A stretch of DNA of 64,000 nt, from positions 2,604,001 through 2,668,000 of the forward strand of contig NZ_CP108938.1 in NCBI RefSeq assembly GCF_036347135.1, given 5' to 3'. Under the pieces are notes generated by a model that saw only the letters and a list, made by a program, of their open reading frames with translations, was not told the origin of the DNA and made no database searches. The translations under genes were made by a program, and so were the position numbers. Source of the DNA: Streptomyces sp. NBC_00775 (GTDB taxonomy: Bacteria; Actinomycetota; Actinomycetes; Streptomycetales; Streptomycetaceae). This document shows, piece after piece, positions 60,047-64,000 of the stretch. Each line of letters begins with the position of its first letter. The stretch's first letter is position 1.

Positions 60047-60359
60047 GCCGGGGTGGCGGCTCGAAGCCGGAGACGATCACGGCGTTGGTGTCGGCCGCGG
60101 CGTGCCGCAGTGGCTTCGCCCGCTCGTAGGCGGCCGATTCGTACCAGGCGCGGGCCGCTGCCACCGATGCGAATTCGAGGACGACGGTACGGTCGCCGTG
60201 CCAGGCGCCCTCCAGTACCTGTGGCTGTCCGTCGACCGCCAGGACGGAGGCGCCGCCCTGGACCATCGACGGACCGGCCGCTCGGCTGTAGGCGTCCATG
60301 CCCGCCGGGTCCTTGATGGTCTCGGTCAGGATGACGTACCCCTTCGGCCCCTCGGGCAT
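60039..60359 (-). CDS. DUF1330 family protein
   Basis: Dimeric alpha-beta barrel protein of 106 aa: KGYVILTETIKDPAGMDAYS, VLEGAWHGDRTVVLEFASVA and ARAWYESAAYERAKPLRHAA are standard for DUF1330. The role is unknown, possibly a small isomerase or monooxygenase-like stress protein. It lies 10 bases after the ferredoxin gene. Confidence 0.85.
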   Translation of the reverse strand: MPEGPKGYVILTETIKDPAGMDAYSRAAGPSMVQGGASVLAVDGQPQVLEGAWHGDRTVVLEFASVAAARAWYESAAYERAKPLRHAAADTNAVIVSGFEPPPRHA

Positions 60360-60369
60360 CGGCTTATCC

Positions 60370-60558
60370 TCAGCTGACCGTGATCGCGCGCTCGGGGCAG
60401 CTTCCGGCGGCCTTGCGGACCGTGTCCTCGAACTCGGCGGGGACTTCCGGTGTCAGCACCTCGGCGTAGCCGTCGTCGGTCAGGTCGAACACCTCGGGAC
60501 AGAGCGACCAGCACACGCCGTGCCCGCGGCAGCGCTCGTCGTCGACGGTGGCCTTCAT
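60370..60558 (-). CDS. P450-associated ferredoxin (3Fe-4S type)
   Basis: Ferredoxin of 62 aa. The cluster motif CRGHGVCWSLCP has His at the second position, with a further Cys in AGSCPERAI. This is the arrangement of ferredoxins that deliver electrons to bacterial P450s. Its ATG overlaps the P450 stop (ATGA), so it is the partner of that enzyme. Confidence 0.93.
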   Translation of the reverse strand: MKATVDDERCRGHGVCWSLCPEVFDLTDDGYAEVLTPEVPAEFEDTVRKAAGSCPERAITVS

Positions 60559-61868
60559 CGGGCGGGCTCCTCGGCGAGCGTGAACTCCAGGTTCAGATGG
60601 GTCAGTCCGCGCAGGATGTAGGTCGGCAGATAGCGGTAGGCGCGGGCGTCCGCGGGGCCGTGCACGCGCTCGGAGATCCAGATGTCGGTCGTGCGGTCGA
60701 GGATCCGCTCGATGGCGACCCGGGCCTCGGCACGGGCCAGGGGCGCGCCGGGGCAGGTGTGGGGGCCGCGGCCGAACGCGAGGTGATGACGGGCGTTGGC
60801 GCGGCCCACGTCGAACGTTCCCGGGTCCTCGAAGTGGCGCGGGTCGCGGTTCGCGGCGCCGTTGAGCACCATGACCGTGGTGCCGGCGGGGATGTCGACC
60901 CCGCCCACCGTGGACGGCACGCGGGAGAGCCGGAAGTCGCCTTTGATGGGGCTCTCCATCCGCAGGGTCTCTTCGATGAAGTTGGGGATGCGGTCGCGCT
61001 CGGTGCGCAGCAGCTGCTGGAACTCGCGATCCTCGGCCATGATTTTGAGGGCGTTGCTGAGGAGCCGGACGGTGGTCTCCTGCCCGGCCGCGAAGAGGTT
61101 GGTGGCGACGCGCGCGACATCGGCGACGTCGGGGGTCGAGCCGTCGGGGAACGTCGCGGTGGCCAGGCCCGTGATCACGTCGTCGCGGGGTGCGCGGCGG
61201 CGGTCCTCGGCGTAGGCGGCGAAGCGCTCGTACAGGTACTCCAGCGGCGTGTGTTCCATGGCCTTCTCGGTGCTGCCCACGCCGGGGTCGTCCTGCGGCC
61301 GGTGTTCGAGCCCCTCGACGAACTCCTCGCGGTCCTCCTCGGGCACACCGAGCAGATCGGTGATGACGCGCAGGGTGAAGGGACCCGCGAAGCCGCTGAT
61401 GTAGTCGCCCTCGCCGCCGACGAGGTACGCGTCCAGCTGGGCGTCGGCGAGGTGCCACATGGCCGCCTCGTTCTCCTTGAGGCGCCTGGGTGTGATCAGC
61501 CGCATCAGCAGGCCACGGTGGTCGGTGTGCAGGGGCGGGTCGAGCGTCGGCAGCTGGTCGCTGAACGGGAGCTGGTCCCGGTACCGCTCGATCAGCTCGC
61601 TCACGTCGTCGCCTTCGAGCGGGACCGGGAACCCGGGGAAGGGGCCGGTCACCGAGAGACAGGACGAGAACGTCTCGGCGTCGCTGAAGATCTGCACCGC
61701 CTCGTCGTACCCGCTCACCATCATCACGTCGTGGTGGCTCTCGCGGTGCACGGGGCACTTTCCGCGCAGGGCCTCGAAGTACGTGTACGGGTCCGCGACG
61801 GGTTCGTCGTCCCGGAAGAAGTCGATGTCCTCGAAGTCTTTTCGCACTGGCTGCACGGCTCCCTTCAT
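60555..61868 (-). CDS. Cytochrome P450
   Basis: Class I P450 of 437 aa. I-helix AAGQETTVR, ExxR in EETLRMESP, and the heme loop HHLAFGRGPHTCPGAPLAR with the Cys ligand. It would insert oxygen into an unactivated C-H bond of the pathway substrate using the adjoining ferredoxin. ATG 61868 is favoured over the upstream in-frame TTG at 61895. A TTCTC-N7-GAGAA repeat precedes it. The ferredoxin reductase is not beside it. Confidence 0.94.
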   Translation of the reverse strand: MKGAVQPVRKDFEDIDFFRDDEPVADPYTYFEALRGKCPVHRESHHDVMMVSGYDEAVQIFSDAETFSSCLSVTGPFPGFPVPLEGDDVSELIERYRDQLPFSDQLPTLDPPLHTDHRGLLMRLITPRRLKENEAAMWHLADAQLDAYLVGGEGDYISGFAGPFTLRVITDLLGVPEEDREEFVEGLEHRPQDDPGVGSTEKAMEHTPLEYLYERFAAYAEDRRRAPRDDVITGLATATFPDGSTPDVADVARVATNLFAAGQETTVRLLSNALKIMAEDREFQQLLRTERDRIPNFIEETLRMESPIKGDFRLSRVPSTVGGVDIPAGTTVMVLNGAANRDPRHFEDPGTFDVGRANARHHLAFGRGPHTCPGAPLARAEARVAIERILDRTTDIWISERVHGPADARAYRYLPTYILRGLTHLNLEFTLAEEPAR

Positions 61869-61897
61869 CACCCTGGCACCGAAGGACGATATCAATG

Positions 61898-61914
61898 TTC
61901 TCTAATCAAGAGAA
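61898..61914. promoter_or_regulatory. TTCTC-N7-GAGAA inverted repeat before the P450 gene
   Basis: TTCTCTAATCAAGAGAA has 6-bp perfect arms and a 5-base centre. It lies 30 bases before the P450 start, in a 67-base gap. It shares the TTCTC-N7-GAGAA plan with 38188-38204. Confidence 0.5.
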
Positions 61915-61935
61915 GGGCATTTCCATATTCGGGGA

Positions 61936-62802
61936 TCAGCGAATTCGGTTGGTTCCAGAGGGAGTTGGGAGACCGGCTGTCCCGGCCCGGTGGTGATCCA
62001 TGAGGGCGAGGGCGTCGCCGGCGGCCGCCATCAACGTGCCCGTCGGGGCGCCCGCCGAGCCGGCGAGGTCGGCCAGCAGCCGGACGTCCTTGCGGAGCAG
62101 CGGTCCTGCGTGGGAGGCGATGCGGTCGAGGGTCCCACCCGCCGCGGCGACCCGGCCCAGTGCGAAGCTCGACCCGCTGCCGTGCGCGATGACGGAGGCG
62201 AGGCCCGAGGGGTCGACGTCAAGCGTGCGCCCAAGGGCGAGCACATCGGCGGCGGTCGCGAGATGTGCCGTGAACAGGGCGTTGTTGAGGAGCTTGGCGA
62301 CCTGTCCGGAGCCCAGCGGGCCCATGTGGACGACCGGATCGCCGTACGTCTCGAAGACGCGGCGGCAGAAGGCGACGGTGCCGGACTCGCCCCCCACCAT
62401 CACCAGCAGGCGCCCCTCGGCCGCCGCTCGCCCGCCCCCGCTCACGGGCGCGTCGATCAGCGTGACGCCGCGGGCCCTGGCGCGGTCGGCGAGCCGGCAG
62501 CAGGTGTCGGGGTGGACGGTGCTGTGCACGGCGATCACCCCGCCCTGTCTGAGGCCGGCCAGCACACCGTGGTCCCCGGCGACGACCTCCTCGACATCGG
62601 CGTCGTCGACGACGCACACGCACACCAGGTCGCTGGCCGCGGCCAGTTCGGCGGGGGAGGCGGCGCGCCGCACGGGCGTGCCGGCGAACGGGGTGAGCGA
62701 GGCGGGACGGCGGGCCCACAGTGTCGTCGCGAAGCCCGCGTCGACGATCCGGCGCGCCATGGGCCCGCCCTGACTGCCCAGTCCGATGAATCCGACGCGC
62801 AT
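61936..62802 (-). CDS. 3-hydroxyisobutyrate dehydrogenase-like protein
   Basis: NAD-dependent beta-hydroxyacid dehydrogenase of 288 aa. Coenzyme loop VGFIGLGSQGGPMARRIV, IDAPVSGGGRAAAEGRL substrate motif, and the catalytic Lys in GSGQVAKLLNNALF. It oxidises a 3-hydroxyacid to a semialdehyde or keto acid, or acts in a related reductive step. ATG is coupled to the DoxX gene (62802). Confidence 0.91.
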   Translation of the reverse strand: MRVGFIGLGSQGGPMARRIVDAGFATTLWARRPASLTPFAGTPVRRAASPAELAAASDLVCVCVVDDADVEEVVAGDHGVLAGLRQGGVIAVHSTVHPDTCCRLADRARARGVTLIDAPVSGGGRAAAEGRLLVMVGGESGTVAFCRRVFETYGDPVVHMGPLGSGQVAKLLNNALFTAHLATAADVLALGRTLDVDPSGLASVIAHGSGSSFALGRVAAAGGTLDRIASHAGPLLRKDVRLLADLAGSAGAPTGTLMAAAGDALALMDHHRAGTAGLPTPSGTNRIR

Positions 62803-63419
62803 CAGCGGGCCTCCTGCTCGGCCGGTTCGGTCGCCGGTGGATCGCCTGAGTCGGCGGTCTCGGCCGGCCCCTCGGTCTCGGGCGCCCCCTCCGGCGTATC
62901 GGGCGCCCCGTCCGGCGTATCGGTCGTCGGCCGCGGTCGCCAGAACGCCGCCAGCAGCCCCGCCGTCGCCCCCACGGCCACCCCGAGCGCGATGCCGCCC
63001 CCGGCCCACCCGGTGACCTCGATGTCGCTCGCGTGGTCCAGGGACAGCCGCCCGGGGCCCAGCACGGCCAGTGCCAGTGCGACCACGGCCAGCGTGAGGA
63101 CGTACTCGTAGCCGTCCTTGAAGACGAAGAAACCGTTCGGCCGGTGCGCGAGGACGCCCGCGACCAGCATCACCGAGATGACCGCCGCGCAGGCGAGCGA
63201 TGTCAGCAGCCCAGCCACCAGCAGCAGGCCCGCGCCCACCTCGGTCAGCACGCTCAGCCACGCCTGCAGCGTCCCGTGCCGCAGCCCGAGCCCGCCGAAC
63301 CAGCGGGCCGTGCCCTCGATACGGCCGCCGCCCCGCCAGTGGTTGACCCCGTGCGCGATCATGATGCCGCCCAGGACCACCCGCACCAGCAGCACCGCGA
63401 CCACGTCCGCGTCGCTCAA
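62802..63419 (-). CDS. DoxX-family membrane protein
   Basis: Membrane protein of 205 aa with four hydrophobic segments and the DoxX landmarks LVRVVLGGIMIAHGVNHW, GTARWFGGLGLRHG and AGLLLVAGLLTSLACAAV. A Pro/Glu/Asp/Thr-rich C-terminal tail (about 45 residues) is encoded partly by short repeats near 62880-62930. TTG 63419 follows GGAGG and overlaps the hydrolase stop. Function in the pathway is unknown. Confidence 0.82.
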   Translation of the reverse strand: MSDADVVAVLLVRVVLGGIMIAHGVNHWRGGGRIEGTARWFGGLGLRHGTLQAWLSVLTEVGAGLLLVAGLLTSLACAAVISVMLVAGVLAHRPNGFFVFKDGYEYVLTLAVVALALAVLGPGRLSLDHASDIEVTGWAGGGIALGVAVGATAGLLAAFWRPRPTTDTPDGAPDTPEGAPETEGPAETADSGDPPATEPAEQEAR

Positions 63420-64000
63420 CTCGCCCTCCCCGGCCGCTGCTGAGCGGCTTCCGCGCGTGCGAGCACGCATTCCTCGACGAACGACAGGACCTTCAGGTGG
63501 TACGCCATCGCGGTCAGTCCGATGCTCAAGTTGTGGCCGCCGTCCGCCTGTTGGTCGACGGCGACCCTGGGCGAGGCGGTGAACAGGGACGCGATGTCGG
63601 CGAGCGCCGAGGGTCCGGTCCGCCACACGCGTTCGTGTTCGCCGAGGCTGAAGTGCACGGGGACGCGCACCTGTGCGGCGAGTTCGGGGAAAGTCTCGAT
63701 CCAGCTTCGTGCCACGACCCCTTCGTAGGCGGGTGAGGGGGACGAGATACGGGCGCCGCCGACCACGTCCTCGGGATAGAGCCGGGAGGGCTGCCACAGC
63801 AGGTCGCGCACCCCGCGCGGCCGGCTCGGGGCGGGATCGGCGCGCAGCGCGTCCCCCAGGATCCCCACCGCGTCGTCGTGGTGGTGGCGCCCGGTGCCGG
63901 CGAGCTCCACGCCGAGCAGGTCCCGCCCGCGGTCGTCGACCGCCATGCGCAACGCCAGTTCGCAGCCGATGGAATGGGCGAGGACGAAGATTCCGGCCCC
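63416..64000 (-). CDS. Alpha/beta hydrolase, partial (N-terminus beyond window)
   Basis: C-terminal 194 residues of an alpha/beta hydrolase. The nucleophile elbow FVLAHSIGCELAL lies at the window edge with Ser present. The acid strand VPVHFSLGEHERVW and the late His in QADGGHNLSIGL complete the triad. It starts the operon with DoxX and the hydroxyisobutyrate-dehydrogenase-like gene. It probably hydrolyses an ester or lactone. The start is outside the window. Confidence 0.82.
   Translation of the reverse strand, partial: GAGIFVLAHSIGCELALRMAVDDRGRDLLGVELAGTGRHHHDDAVGILGDALRADPAPSRPRGVRDLLWQPSRLYPEDVVGGARISSPSPAYEGVVARSWIETFPELAAQVRVPVHFSLGEHERVWRTGPSALADIASLFTASPRVAVDQQADGGHNLSIGLTAMAYHLKVLSFVEECVLARAEAAQQRPGRAS

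Overview
The window is very GC-rich and reads as the chromosome of a Streptomyces-type actinomycete. The evidence is strong third-position G/C bias, frequent GTG and TTG starts, ATGA/GTGA gene overlaps, a WhiJ-type regulator with DUF6879 and small satellite proteins, a DUF6099 protein, a SepF paralogue, a tandem Mop protein, and the repeated intergenic element that Streptomyces carries between convergent genes. No rRNA, tRNA, CRISPR array or insertion sequence was seen. No stretch longer than about 250 bases lacks a gene or described element.

Bases 1-16.5 kb are a mixed chromosomal region. It holds a sensor kinase cut by the window edge, a Tat-exported solute-binding protein, an F420/FMN luciferase-like oxidoreductase, a WhiJ-like regulatory module bracketed by two inverted copies of an intergenic repeat (3703-3838 and 6352-6479), a MazG-like protein, an AAA ATPase, SepF, a molybdate-binding Mop protein, a large membrane protein, a quinone-reductase-like flavoprotein divergent from a MmyB-type regulator, an amidase and an MFS exporter.

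From 16.7 kb to the right end there is an almost unbroken catabolic island for CoA-activated acids. Module 1 (16.7-33.4 kb) carries a GntR/FCD regulator, two GGTCTGACC operator-like sites, four acyl-CoA dehydrogenase genes (two form a short/full pair), four crotonases, a thiolase, an acyl-CoA ligase, two family III CoA-transferases, two SDRs and a metallo-hydrolase. Next comes a branched-chain-type ABC importer (32.7-38.1 kb, same operon as a crotonase) with a fused LivH-LivM permease and no binding protein nearby.

Module 2 (38.2-63.4 kb) repeats the theme: a second acyl-CoA dehydrogenase pair, a thioesterase, a thiolase, three more AMP-forming ligases, three SDRs, a CoA-transferase, an amidohydrolase, a luciferase-like oxidoreductase and a split B12-dependent acyl-CoA mutase with an epimerase-like VOC protein. 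It also has a ferredoxin-type reductase, a crotonase, a TetR regulator, a P450 with its own ferredoxin, a 3-hydroxyisobutyrate-dehydrogenase-like enzyme, a DoxX protein and a partial alpha/beta hydrolase. Four copies of the palindrome GAGAAT-N3-A(T/C)TCTC sit at the promoters of the module 2 operons and define a likely single regulon.

The genes work together as import, CoA activation, hydroxylation, dehydrogenation/hydration/thiolysis, carbon-skeleton rearrangement and CoA transfer. The substrate cannot be named from sequence. A large branched or alicyclic carboxylic acid is the best guess. Several degenerate members (57-aa amidohydrolase stub, 89-aa luciferase-like remnant, an alpha/beta hydrolase without its serine, an SDR without its tyrosine) and many short coding tandem repeats suggest the island is still being remodelled.
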